Source: Planctobacterium sp965279005 (lineage in GTDB: Bacteria; Pseudomonadota; Gammaproteobacteria; Enterobacterales; Alteromonadaceae). From it: a DNA stretch of 64,000 nt. Position 1 is the first letter of the stretch. Every line of letters begins with the position of its first letter. The notes below the pieces were generated by a model. It was not told the DNA's origin. It did not search any database and saw only the letters and a list, made by a program, of their open reading frames with translations. This document shows, in pieces, positions 1-8,824 of the stretch. The stretch covers positions 1 to 64,000 of the forward strand of contig CBDIHK010000022.1 of assembly GCA_965279005.1 (NCBI GenBank), in the 5' to 3' direction. A program made the position numbers and the translations under genes.

Positions 1-1119
1 TCGGTTTAGCCCCGCGGATGCGGGGAATACGTAGGATGTCAGGGTTAAACTATATAAGTCCCCGGTTTAGCCCCGCGGATGCGGGGAATACCACAATATT
101 ACCACGGAAGGTTTGGGGTGCGCCGGTTTAGCCCCGCGGATGCGGGGAATACCAACCCGCCTAGGGTTGGATCATCTTTGATTGCGGTTTAGCCCCGCGG
201 ATGCGGGGAATACGCGCCCAGGTATGGCCAAAATGCCTAAACCCCGCGGTTTAGCCCCGCGGATGCGGGGAATACGTTGGCCAATGAGTCAACCGCAGAT
301 TGCTGGGCGGTTTAGCCCCGCGGATGCGGGGAATACTTCTACGCCAACCACTGCGACGAACAGGTCAGCGGTTTAGCCCCGCGGATGCGGGGAATACGTT
401 GGTGAGTACCTGATCAGACATCTGACAGACGGTTTAGCCCCGCGGATGCGGGGAATACTCGGATAAGTGCGGTAGCAGCTCCCGCAGTGCCGGTTTAGCC
501 CCGCGGATGCGGGGAATACTTTAGAAAATACACGGATGTTCTTACCGAACGCGGTTTAGCCCCGCGGATGCGGGGAATACTCGCTGGACATAAACCGCGC
601 AGCCCTAACTGACGGTTTAGCCCCGCGGATGCGGGGAATACATTGGCAGCTTGTTTTGCTTCCACTTCTAGCGCGGTTTAGCCCCGCGGATGCGGGGAAT
701 ACGCCGCAAGGGGGTGCCGTTGCCGGTGGCGTCCCGGTTTAGCCCCGCGGATGCGGGGAATACAATCTTGTCTCCCTGCACTGTAATTGTTACTACGGTT
801 TAGCCCCGCGGATGCGGGGAATACGCCTAAAATAGTGGGCTGTGCAAAGCTGCTGGCGGTTTAGCCCCGCGGATGCGGGGAATACTGCCCTCCAATCGAC
901 ATGCGAATATTTGATCGCGGTTTAGCCCCGCGGATGCGGGGAATACAAAACAACGACGACGCGGAGGCCTACTGAGGCCGGTTTAGCCCCGCGGATGCGG
1001 GGAATACAACTAAAGTGTTTCCTGCATAAGAATGAAAAACGGTTTAGCCCCGCGGATGCGGGGAATACCCCACTATGTTTACCGGGCAGGTCACACAAAT
1101 CGGTTTAGCCCCGCGGATG
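1..1119 (-). CRISPR. CRISPR array 1a, type I-E-like, minus orientation, open at the left edge
   Basis: Eighteen complete 29-bp repeats start at 2, 63, 124, 185, 247, 308, 369, 430, 491, 552, 613, 674, 735, 796, 857, 918, 979 and 1040, with 32-33 bp spacers. A truncated repeat lies at 1101-1119. Read on the minus strand each repeat begins GTATTCCCCGCATCC and ends GGGGCTAAACCG, which resembles E. coli type I-E repeats. The array continues beyond the left edge. The repeat at 1101-1119 lacks the ten bases that would start it on the minus strand, so the array ends at a junction and not at a leader. Confidence 0.98.
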
Positions 1120-1150
1120 GCTTACCAGAACCAGCGCAAACCTTGAGGCC

Positions 1151-2094
1151 GTATTCCCCGCATCCGCGGGGCTAAACCGTCCAGAAGTGCCTTGAGCAAT
1201 CATATAGCCAAGTATTCCCCGCATCCGCGGGGCTAAACCGGCGCGTACATTGCTGGATACAGATTTGGATTTGTATTCCCCGCATCCGCGGGGCTAAACC
1301 GGGGTCACTATATTCTCGTCAGCGTCAAAATAAGTATTCCCCGCATCCGCGGGGCTAAACCGTCATCAAATTGATTGCCCAGAAGCGGCATATTGTATTC
1401 CCCGCATCCGCGGGGCTAAACCGCCCAAATCACCAGCCTAGTGCAGTCCCAGCGCGTATTCCCCGCATCCGCGGGGCTAAACCGAAACGCGGTTTATGGT
1501 GACGGTGTTGTGACAGGTATTCCCCGCATCCGCGGGGCTAAACCGCCCTTGGGGATGCGGATAGCCTGGGCCAGCTCGTATTCCCCGCATCCGCGGGGCT
1601 AAACCGCCTAACCGATGGTCACTATCTTCAACCCAGTTGTATTCCCCGCATCCGCGGGGCTAAACCGCCCGCCATTCCGGAAGGGCAGTGTTGCCACCAC
1701 GTATTCCCCGCATCCGCGGGGCTAAACCGGCCTGCATCCTCATAAAATCGGCATACCCTGCGTATTCCCCGCATCCGCGGGGCTAAACCGGTACTAGCAA
1801 TACGCCCGTCGAATTAACGGGAGTATTCCCCGCATCCGCGGGGCTAAACCGAGCGTGGCGTTTGTCGATTTGAAAAGCCGTCAGTATTCCCCGCATCCGC
1901 GGGGCTAAACCGCGAACTTATCGACGAAAACTAAAACCAGGGGCGTATTCCCCGCATCCGCGGGGCTAAACCGCAACGACAGGGTAACGGTGCTTGATAG
2001 TTTTGGTATTCCCCGCATCCGCGGGGCTAAACCGCCGCCAAGGCCTCAGGTTCCAAGCTGTCTGCAGTGTTCCCCGCACCAGCGGGGCTAAACC
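1151..2094 (+). CRISPR. CRISPR array 1b, type I-E-like, plus orientation
   Basis: Fifteen identical-looking repeats of the GTATTCCCCGCATCC class start at 1151, 1212, 1273, 1334, 1395, 1456, 1517, 1578, 1639, 1701, 1762, 1823, 1884, 1945 and 2006. A sixteenth, terminal repeat at 2067 belongs to another class (GTGTTCCCCGCACCAG) and lacks its final G. Spacers are 32-33 bp. There is no AT-rich leader before 1151. The 31 bp between arrays 1a and 1b (1120-1150) is the size of a spacer. The array is followed directly by trailer element copy A. Confidence 0.98.
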
Positions 2095-2210
2095 TGTAGT
2101 GGTTTGGTTGGGATTTGGTGGGCAATTCGTCCCTGAAGCTGGGTGCCAGCCAGCCCGTCCAGGGCTGTCGCTACGGGAACTGCGTCCATCCAGTAGGTGG
2201 ACGGTTTCCC
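2095..2210 (+). repeat. CRISPR trailer element, copy A
   Basis: This is one of five related copies of about 112-116 bp, each starting directly after a CRISPR repeat. The conserved core contains GTGGTTTGGTTGGG, a hairpin CAGCCC/GGGCTG (2151-2156 with 2162-2167) and a terminal hairpin CGTCCA/TGGACG (2183-2188 with 2198-2203) followed by a short pyrimidine run. The hairpin plus pyrimidine run suggests a terminator or RNA processing signal for the array transcript; that role is inference. A decayed CRISPR repeat follows it immediately. Confidence 0.85.
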
Positions 2211-3032
2211 TTCGCCCCGACGCTGGTGGGGATCAACCGAAAGCAGCCGCGCTTAAGTTGATTAAGCAATCCGCATTCCCCACGCTGGTGGGGATCAACC
2301 GTTGTTGATTCCGGGTTCATATATTGCCACAGAGCATTCCCCACGTCAGTGGGGATAAACCGACGGTGAAGCCCGCAAGGAATGTAATTACAGAGTGTTC
2401 CCCGCACCAGCGGGGCTAAACCGTTATTGGTAGCAATTAGCCCGGTTCCGGGGTCGTATTCCCCGCATCCGCGGGGCTAAACCGACTGGCACAAGAAGCG
2501 CCCACGCAATGAGGCCGTATTCCCCGCACCAGCGGGGCTAAACCGGTGCTTTGTGTGTGACCAGGCTTCTATTTCATATATTCCCCGCACCAGCGGGGCT
2601 AAACCGAGAATCGCTATTTTCAGGGAGGAATAAACCATGTATTCCCCGCACCAGCGGGGCTAAACCGGCGGCAGCGTTTTAGTGCTGGCTAGGCAAGGGG
2701 TATTCCCCGCACCAGCGGGGCTAAACCGAAATTTCCACCCATGGCGGCTAAGTTGCTAGAGTATTCCCCGCACCAGCGGGGCTAAACCGTATCTACGCCT
2801 ATTTGTCTGCTCAAAGACAGGGTATTCCCCGCACCAGCGGGGCTAAACCGTCGTGACAGCCGGGAGAGACCGGCGCAAAACAGTATTCCCCGCACCAGCG
2901 GGGCTAAACCGCCAGCCGTGATGACCAGCAATAATTTGTCGAAGTATTCCCCGCACCAGCGGGGCTAAACCGAAATTTTCACTATGTTAGGTGACGATAT
3001 GAGCGTATTCCCCGCACCAGCGGGGCTAAACC
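2211..3032 (+). CRISPR. CRISPR array 1c, mosaic of repeat classes with decayed leading repeats
   Basis: Decayed repeats at 2211-2239, 2273-2301 and 2334-2362 carry CGCTGGTGGGGATCAACCG-like or GTCAGTGGGGATAAACCG forms. They are followed by one GTGTTCC..CACCAG repeat (2395), one GTATTCC..CATCC repeat (2456) and nine GTATTCC..CACCAG hybrid-class repeats (2517, 2578 [first base changed], 2639, 2700, 2761, 2822, 2883, 2944, 3005). The terminal repeat lacks its last G and runs directly into trailer copy B. The mixture suggests that pieces of several arrays were joined by recombination. No leader was recognised. Confidence 0.95.
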
Positions 3033-3144
3033 TATAGTGGTTTGGTTGGGATTTGGTGGGCAATTCGTCCCTGAAGCTGGGAGCCAGCCCGTCCAGGGCT
3101 GTCGCTACGGAAACTGCGTCCATCCAGTAGGTGGACGGTTTCCC
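3033..3144 (+). repeat. CRISPR trailer element, copy B
   Basis: It is nearly identical to copy A apart from a small internal deletion. It starts directly after the repeat at 3005 and keeps the CAGCCC/GGGCTG and CGTCCA/TGGACG hairpins. As with copy A it is followed at once by a decayed CRISPR repeat beginning TTCGCCCC, so a block of repeat, trailer and decayed repeat appears to have been duplicated. Confidence 0.85.
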
Positions 3145-3232
3145 TTCGCCCCCGCATCCGCGGGATTAAACCGCACCCCAAGGGTGCCACGCAGCGGAAA
3201 AATGTACCCCTCGAATCTGCGGGGATCTACCG
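3145..3232 (+). CRISPR. Two decayed CRISPR repeats around one spacer-sized segment
   Basis: Repeat-like 29-bp segments at 3145-3173 (CCGCGGGATTAAACCG end) and 3204-3232 (TGCGGGGATCTACCG end) flank 30 bp. Several substitutions in each indicate a relic. The second one is followed immediately by trailer copy C, as happens at intact arrays. Confidence 0.75.
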
Positions 3233-3346
3233 TTCTTGTTTGGTTGGGATTTGGTGACTCAATTCATCCTTGAAGATGTGTGTCAGCCAGCCCTTCCAGG
3301 GCTGCCAATGCGGAAACTGCGTCCTTGGATTAGGTGTTCAAGTGTT
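3233..3346 (+). repeat. CRISPR trailer element, copy C (diverged)
   Basis: It shares TTGTTTGGTTGGGATTTGG, CCAGCCC.TCCAGGGCTG and AACTGCGTCC with the other copies but is the most diverged of the five. The last hairpin is degraded (TCC TTGGATTAGGTG). From its end to the vapB promoter at about 3510 I see nothing recognisable. Confidence 0.7.
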
Positions 3347-3509
3347 ATTAGAATGGCTGTTCAGATGCCCTAGGAATAGGCACTTTCGCACCGTTATCTA
3401 TTGGGCTTAAGTGAATCGCAAGGTTCAATGGGATCTAATTGGTTCTGTTTGTATTTGATCCCAGCACCTGCTTAGGATTATTGATAACGCAATGGTTGTA
3501 GGCGTAGGT

Positions 3510-3547
3510 TTGACATCTGCAACAAGTGGCATATACTCGGCATATGC
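3510..3547 (+). promoter_or_regulatory. vapBC promoter with an overlapping inverted repeat
   Basis: A -35 TTGACA (3510-3515) and a -10 TATACT (3532-3537) are separated by 16 bp, close to the sigma-70 consensus. An inverted repeat GCATAT (3529-3534) / ATATGC (3542-3547) overlaps the -10 box. That is a usual arrangement for an operator bound by the antitoxin or the toxin-antitoxin complex. The operator role is inferred. Confidence 0.7.
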
Positions 3548-3570
3548 TTGCGAGCTGGAGGTTGAACACG

Positions 3571-3798
3571 ATGAAAACAGCGAGTCTATTTAAGAATGGC
3601 AGAAACCAGGCGGTAAGGTTACCTAAAGACTTTGAGTTTGAAGGTGTAACAGAAGTGACAATTACTAAAGAAGGTGAGTCATTGGTTTTAACGCCGGTTA
3701 GAAAGTCTTGGTTAAGCTTAAATGAAGTTGAAAAAGCGGATGAAGACTTTTTATTAGAGCGTGTTGACGTCGTTGACGAAGGGCGCGTGAAACTGTGA
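3571..3798 (+). CDS. vapB: VapB/AbrB-type antitoxin
   Basis: This 75-residue protein begins MKTASLFKNGRNQAVRLP, the swapped-hairpin (SpoVT/AbrB-like) DNA-binding motif typical of VapB antitoxins. Its acidic C-terminal half would wrap the toxin. I chose the ATG at 3571 because GGAGG lies about 11 bases upstream; a longer reading from 3526 would begin inside the promoter. The stop overlaps the toxin start by four bases (GTGA), giving translational coupling. Known members neutralise the PIN toxin and repress their own operon. The pair sits between CRISPR relics and the leader of the main array, which could help retain this region (inference). Confidence 0.93.
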   Translation: MKTASLFKNGRNQAVRLPKDFEFEGVTEVTITKEGESLVLTPVRKSWLSLNEVEKADEDFLLERVDVVDEGRVKL

Positions 3799-4211
3799 AA
3801 AAGACGTATATGCTGGATACCAATATCTGTTCATTTATTATCCGTGAACGGCCAATTGAAGTGTTAAAGGTGTTACAAGCACGTGTTGAGAACAAGGACA
3901 GGATCGTTGTTTCAGCGATTACCTATGCAGAGCTAAAGTTTGGTGCTATTGGTAAAAAAGCCTCGCAAAAGATGCCAGCAATTATTGACGCATTTATAGA
4001 GCGGGTTGATGCTGTTTTGCCCTGGGACAAAGCGTCAGTCGACGCAACCACACAGATCCGAAAACAACTGTCAGCTATTGGAACCCCAATAGGCAACAAC
4101 GATGCGGCTATAGCTGGCAATGCAATGGCAAATGATTGTGTTGTTGTCACGAACAATACAAAGGAATTCAAACGTGTCTATGGTCTTCTTGTCGAAGACT
4201 GGACAAAGTAA
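3795..4211 (+). CDS. vapC: VapC-type PIN-domain toxin ribonuclease
   Basis: This 138-residue protein is of normal VapC length. The metal-binding acidic residues of the PIN fold are visible at Asp8 (MLDTN), Glu46 (TYAELKFG) and Asp103 (IGNNDAAIAG), and the late VVTNNTKEF motif is present. The family cleaves RNA, often initiator tRNA or rRNA, when the antitoxin is degraded; the target here is unknown. The start codon is GTG at 3795, overlapping the antitoxin stop. All catalytic positions look intact, so the toxin should be active. A decayed CRISPR repeat and trailer copy D follow about 50 bases downstream. Confidence 0.95.
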   Translation: MKKTYMLDTNICSFIIRERPIEVLKVLQARVENKDRIVVSAITYAELKFGAIGKKASQKMPAIIDAFIERVDAVLPWDKASVDATTQIRKQLSAIGTPIGNNDAAIAGNAMANDCVVVTNNTKEFKRVYGLLVEDWTK

Positions 4212-4260
4212 CGCAGGGTAAAGCGTTGCTTCTATAGGCCGAATCAAATTGGCATTTACA

Positions 4261-4289
4261 GTATTCCCCACACCGGTGGGGAGAAACCT
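4261..4289 (+). CRISPR. Solitary decayed CRISPR repeat
   Basis: The 29-bp segment begins GTATTCCCCACACCGGTGGGG and ends AGAAACC. It keeps the dyad but has several substitutions compared with the intact repeats. No partner repeat lies within spacer distance. Trailer copy D starts at its last base, so this is probably the terminal repeat of a lost array. Confidence 0.75.
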
Positions 4290-4400
4290 TTTGTGGTTTG
4301 GTTGGGGGTTGGTGGTGCAATTCGTCCCTGAAGCCGGTTTCCAGCCAGCCCATCCAGGGCTATCGCTACGGGAACTGCGTCCAGCCAGTAGTTGGAGTTA
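4289..4400 (+). repeat. CRISPR trailer element, copy D
   Basis: It starts TTTTGTGGTTTGGTTGGG after a decayed repeat. It carries CAGCCC/GGGCTA and a terminal TCCA/TGGA hairpin (4380-4383 with 4393-4396) followed by a T-rich run at about 4398-4407. That is the layout of an intrinsic terminator. It lies between vapC and the leader of array 2 and could isolate the leader from upstream transcription. Confidence 0.8.
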
Positions 4401-4489
4401 TTTTTTTGCTGGCGTTTGTGGGATTATCACTCACATAAAAATAGCGATTTAAAGTAGCTCAAGCAATGGTTGATTAATTTGCCACTTTC

Positions 4490-4591
4490 GAGTTCCAATA
4501 TCACAGTGTTCGCTCTTTAAAAATATGGAAAAAGCTTGGTAGATTTTGAAGCATATTTTTTCTTTATATAAATCAATTAGCTACAATTAGA
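4490..4591 (+). promoter_or_regulatory. CRISPR leader of array 2
   Basis: The AT-rich stretch directly before the first repeat includes CTTGGTAGATTTTGAA and ends in ATTAGA, resembling the E. coli type I-E leader as I remember it. AATCAATTAGCTA at 4571-4583 fits the IHF consensus WATCAANNNNTTR with one mismatch and lies nine bases from the first repeat. IHF bends the leader for spacer integration in type I-E systems. Possible promoter elements lie in TTTGAAGCATATTTTTTCTTTATATAAA. This leader shows which end of array 2 receives new spacers. Confidence 0.82.
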
Positions 4592-7500
4592 GTGTTCCCC
4601 GCACCAGCGGGGCTAAACCGTTAGGGTTTGCGAGTAGCTGCGACATTGAGTTGTGTTCCCCGCACCAGCGGGGCTAAACCGCGCGGTGATTTCGTAAACC
4701 CCACTGGTATTAAGTGTTCCCCGCACCAGCGGGGCTAAACCTTGTTGATGACATCGTTAGTGCAGAGGGTGAGCGTGTTCCCCGCACCAGCGGGGCTAAA
4801 CCGGGTGGCATCGTCAGTTAGTAATTGCATGGGGTGTGTTCCCCGCACCAGCGGGGCTAAACCGTTCACTGGTAGCGGACTTTCAGAGATAAACCGCGTG
4901 TTCCCCGCACCAGCGGGGCTAAACCGTAATCGTGCAAGCGGCTGTTAGCTGGGGAATGGTGTTCCCCGCACCAGCGGGGCTAAACCGGTCACGCCTAAAC
5001 TTGTCATAGCGTTTTCTGGCGTGTTCCCCGCACCAGCGGGGCTAAACCGGCGAAATGACGGTCGCCGAGGCATCGAAAGTGGTGTTCCCCGCACCAGCGG
5101 GGCTAAACCGTAAAAAATGGCTCCGACAAATATTTTCGAAAAGTGTTCCCCGCACCAGCGGGGCTAAACCGCCTATTGAAAGCGTTCTTAATGATCGGGA
5201 TAGGTGTTCCCCGCACCAGCGGGGCTAAACCGCACTGTCAGCAATAGGAATATCTGGTGCCAGGGTGTTCCCCGCACCAGCGGGGCTAAACCGGCCTGTT
5301 GATTGCCTAAATTAGTCGTGTCCCAGTGTTCCCCGCACCAGCGGGGCTAAACCGTAAACAAATCCCTGCAATCCAAGATAGCACCGGTGTTCCCCGCACC
5401 AGCGGGGCTAAACCGCACCTGTTGTACAGAATGGAGGCCTTCCCCATGTGTTCCCCGCACCAGCGGGGCTAAACCGCAGTCTGGAAAAGTCCAGAAGTGC
5501 CTTGAGCAGTGTTCCCCGCACCAGCGGGGCTAAACCGTATTCATACTAGGCAGCACTGTCTGGGGTGCCGTGTTCCCCGCACCAGCGGGGCTAAACCGGT
5601 CAGAATATTGACCGTTTTTGGAAAGGAAAGCGTGTTCCCCGCACCAGCGGGGCTAAACCGGATAGCAAATGATGTAAACTTTGACATGTCATGTGTTCCC
5701 CGCACCAGCGGGGCTAAACCGTGAACCCGCATAGATGTTGGCCTGCTCGGTTGCGTGTTCCCCGCACCAGCGGGGCTAAACCGTTCGCCCTGAATCTGCT
5801 GAAGATTTAATTCTAGTGTTCCCCGCACCAGCGGGGCTAAACCGGGGTTTATCAACATTACCCCTGGCGCGCAGATGTGTTCCCCGCACCAGCGGGGCTA
5901 AACCGGATATATCTATCCAAATTAACAGTGCGCAGCAGTGTTCCCCGCACCAGCGGGGCTAAACCGCTGGCCAAGGAGTTGGCAGGACTTGGTGATGAGT
6001 GTTCCCCGCACCAGCGGGGCTAAACCGCATGTTGAGTAGCAGTGCGGTTTTGCCCATAGGTGTTCCCCGCACCAGCGGGGCTAAACCGCAATAGTTTTAG
6101 CTGCACTGAAAATACAGAAAGTGTTCCCCGCACCAGCGGGGCTAAACCGCACAGATAACAACGCTCGCTACAAAACAACAGGTGTTCCCCGCACCAGCGG
6201 GGCTAAACCACGGCGGGAACATCCGGGTATTGCAAGATATTCGTGTTCCCCGCACCAGCGGGGCTAAACCGGGGCGGTCAGCGGATGGCCAAAACTTCCG
6301 TGGGTGTTCCCCGCACCAGCGGGGCTAAACCGTACGCTTAAGAAAGGCTTGGACAACATTAACAGTGTTCCCCGCACCAGCGGGGCTAAACCGTCTATTC
6401 TTCTCATCCGGCTGATACAGAAAATGTGTTCCCCGCACCAGCGGGGCTAAACCGTCTACACAAATATTCATAATGACCGTGAGGGGGTGTTCCCCGCACC
6501 AGCGGGGCTAAACCGACCTACGTTAACGGCGTAGAGCGATTGAACTAGTGTTCCCCGCACCAGCGGGGCTAAACCGGTTCACGCAATTTCACATTAGAGC
6601 AGGCAGAGGTGTTCCCCGCACCAGCGGGGCTAAACCGCGGAGGCAGCTCCTGTGGTGGAAACTATCACCGTGTTCCCCGCACCAGCGGGGCTAAACCGTC
6701 CCTAAAAACTCGTCTGATGTATGGCTTAGAGTGTTCCCCGCACCAGCGGGGCTAAACCGCGAGCGGAAAATTCCTGGGAGGCCAAGCCAATGTGTTCCCC
6801 GCACCAGCGGGGCTAAACCGTGCTGCTTTAACAATCTCGCGTGGGTGCACAGGTGTTCCCCGCACCAGCGGGGCTAAACCGTCTACACAAATATTCATAA
6901 TGACCGTGAGGGGGTGTTCCCCGCACCAGCGGGGCTAAACCGCGACGATTATTATCGGCAATTCGGCCTTTGCAGTGTTCCCCGCACCAGCGGGGCTAAA
7001 CCGCCATGCCCGCAAGCCCAATTACATCAGGAGCTGTGTTCCCCGCACCAGCGGGGCTAAACCGGGTATCAGCAGCAATTCACTTTACTACAGCGAGTGT
7101 TCCCCGCACCAGCGGGGCTAAACCACATGCATTGTAATGCTGTCGAATTCCTCCCACGTGTTCCCCGCACCAGCGGGGCTAAACCGCCCCAACCTGGCGG
7201 CTGCTCCATTTGTCTTGGCGTGTTCCCCGCACCAGCGGGGCTAAACCGCTACAGCAACATGCAGTTGCGCAACAATGGATGTGTTCCCCGCACCAGCGGG
7301 GCTAAACCGGCCTTGGCGGATGGCCGCCACCTTGATGACGGGTGTTCCCCGCACCAGCGGGGCTAAACCGTGGAATTGGGGGTGGCGGGTTAGGCGTAGA
7401 GAGGTGTTCCCCGCACCAGCGGGGCTAAACCGTCGAGGTTTGTGGCGACACGCCTACCCTGGTTGTGTTCCCCGCACCAGCGGGGCTAAACCGCCCAAAT

Positions 7501-8531
7501 CGCCAGGCGTCTGGTTGATGAGTGTGTGTTCCCCGCACCAGCGGGGCTAAACCGGATCATGGGTAGGAACCCGGTATCGGTATTGAGTGTTCCCCGCACC
7601 AGCGGGGCTAAACCGGATTTTTGGGTAGCAGCGGGGTTTGCGTAGATGTGTTCCCCGCACCAGCGGGGCTAAACCGCTTCAAATAGCGGTCATCACCTCG
7701 GACTTCACGTGTTCCCCGCACCAGCGGGGCTAAACCGTACTACGCCGATTCAGAACACCAGTTTGATTACGTGTTCCTCGCACCAGCGGGGCTAAACCGC
7801 AAAGGGGCTTTCCAACTTAATCTATGAAATAGTGTTCCCCGCACCAGCGGGGCTAAACCGGCAGATTTAATTGCTAGAGCCAATCAGAAAAAGTGTTCCC
7901 CGCACCAGCGGGGCTAAACCGTGTCTTTTAGAATCCATTAAAGCAGGGATAATGTGTTCCCCGCACCAGCGGGGCTAAACCGCAGCCAAACGCTTGGTTA
8001 AAGCCCAGGATAGAGTGTTCCCCGCACCAGCGGGGCTAAACCGCAGTCTGAGCACTTCTGGCATACCCCGTTTATGTGTTCCCCGCACCAGCGGGGCTAA
8101 ACCGACGATTTCAGCCTGTAGGCAGGCCGAGCTTGTGTGTTCCCCGCACCAGCGGGGCTAAACCGCGGCCTTAACCGCTTCGCCACCAAGATGGAAAGTG
8201 TTCCCCGCACCAGCGGGGCTAAACCGTGTTTTGCTTTGATATATCGACGTTTGATATTGTGTTCCCCGCACCAGCGGGGCTAAACCGGGTGTGCGAACAT
8301 ATCGCCGCGCCGTACTCAAGTGTTCCCCGCACCAGCGGGGCTAAACCGTGCAAAAGTAAAGGCGATGCGCTTATTGTTAGGTGTTCCCCGCACCAGCGGG
8401 GCTAAACCGCTGCTGGTCATTTTGAATTTTACTATGTGTGGGTGTTCCCCGCACCAGCGGGGCTAAACCGATCGTAGTAACTAAAACCTTGTAAATTGAC
8501 CGGTGTTCCCCGCACCAGCGGGGCTAAACCG
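4592..8531 (+). CRISPR. CRISPR array 2, type I-E-like, about 65 repeats
   Basis: The 29-bp repeats begin GTGTTCCCCGCACCAG and end GGGGCTAAACCG. From the first repeat (4592) to the last (8503) the 61-62 bp spacing gives 65 repeats and 64 spacers. Repeats are almost invariant; I noticed a C-to-T change in the repeat near 7771 and a changed final base near 4714, 6183 and 7097. One spacer occurs twice (6455-6486 and 6882-6913). The leader is on the left, so the oldest spacers are near 8500. Near-perfect repeats to the distal end and an intact leader suggest a functional array, but the cas genes must be elsewhere. Confidence 0.98.
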
Positions 8532-8652
8532 AAATTGTTTGGTTAGGTTTTGGTGGCACTATTCGTCCCTTGAACAGGGTACCAGCCATCCGGTCCAGGG
8601 CTGTCGCTACAGGAACTGCGTCCATCCAGTAGGTGGGCGGTTTTTCCTTTTT
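8532..8652 (+). repeat. CRISPR trailer element, copy E, with terminator-like end
   Basis: It begins right after the last repeat of array 2 with AAATTGTTTGGTTAGG. The terminal hairpin CGTCCA (8619-8624) / TGGGCG (8634-8639) is followed by a T-rich tract at 8641-8652 interrupted by two C, which is a convincing intrinsic terminator for the array transcript. One base differs from copies A and B in the 3' arm (G-U instead of A-U pairing), so the stem is preserved. Confidence 0.85.
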
Positions 8653-8665
8653 CTGTGTGATTAAA

Positions 8666-8824
8666 TTACCACCCTCTTGGTGGGCGAGGTTTCACATGCC
8701 TGGTTTCCATAGTGTCGGCTTTTTCAAAACCAAAGAAACTCGCCACATCTTCCAAGAACCGCGCATTTACATTAAAGCTTGCTGAGCCAAGACACATTAG
8801 TGCCGTGAACAAAACTTTTTTCAT
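8666..8824 (-). CDS. Small secreted peptide precursor, 52 residues, paralogue 1
   Basis: The reading frame starts at ATG 8824-8822 and ends at TAA 8668-8666, with GGTATGGAACG just upstream. The product begins MKKVLFTALMCLGSASFNVN, a clear Sec signal peptide ending in NVNA. The predicted mature part is 31 residues with LEDVASFFGF near its start and VKPRPPRGW at its end. It is an equal-length paralogue of the divergent gene at 9394-9552, and conservation across the mature part shows both are real genes. I do not recognise the family. An exported peptide signal, a bacteriocin-like peptide or a small envelope protein are all possible. Confidence 0.82.
   Translation of the reverse strand: MKKVLFTALMCLGSASFNVNARFLEDVASFFGFEKADTMETRHVKPRPPRGW

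Noticed and set aside
1..2094. Fold-back (palindromic) assembly chimera of arrays 1a and 1b
   Set aside because: A fold-back read would give mirrored spacers; the spacers next to the junction on the two sides are unrelated. A different join error is still possible and is listed as a finding.
4249..4452. Open frame of 67 codons across trailer copy D
   Set aside because: It runs through a decayed CRISPR repeat and the repeated trailer element, with no ribosome site.
4742..7550. Open frames within the CRISPR array giving proteins with recurrent VFPAPAGLNR and VPRTSGAKP
   Set aside because: They are translations of the 29-bp repeats read through spacers; the periodicity equals the repeat unit and there is no start signal. 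The same holds for frames at 182-376, 1994-2407 and 3037-3273.
2095..8652. Trailer element as a tracrRNA or anti-repeat of a type II system
   Set aside because: No segment complementary to the CRISPR repeat was seen in the element, and the repeats are of type I-E form.
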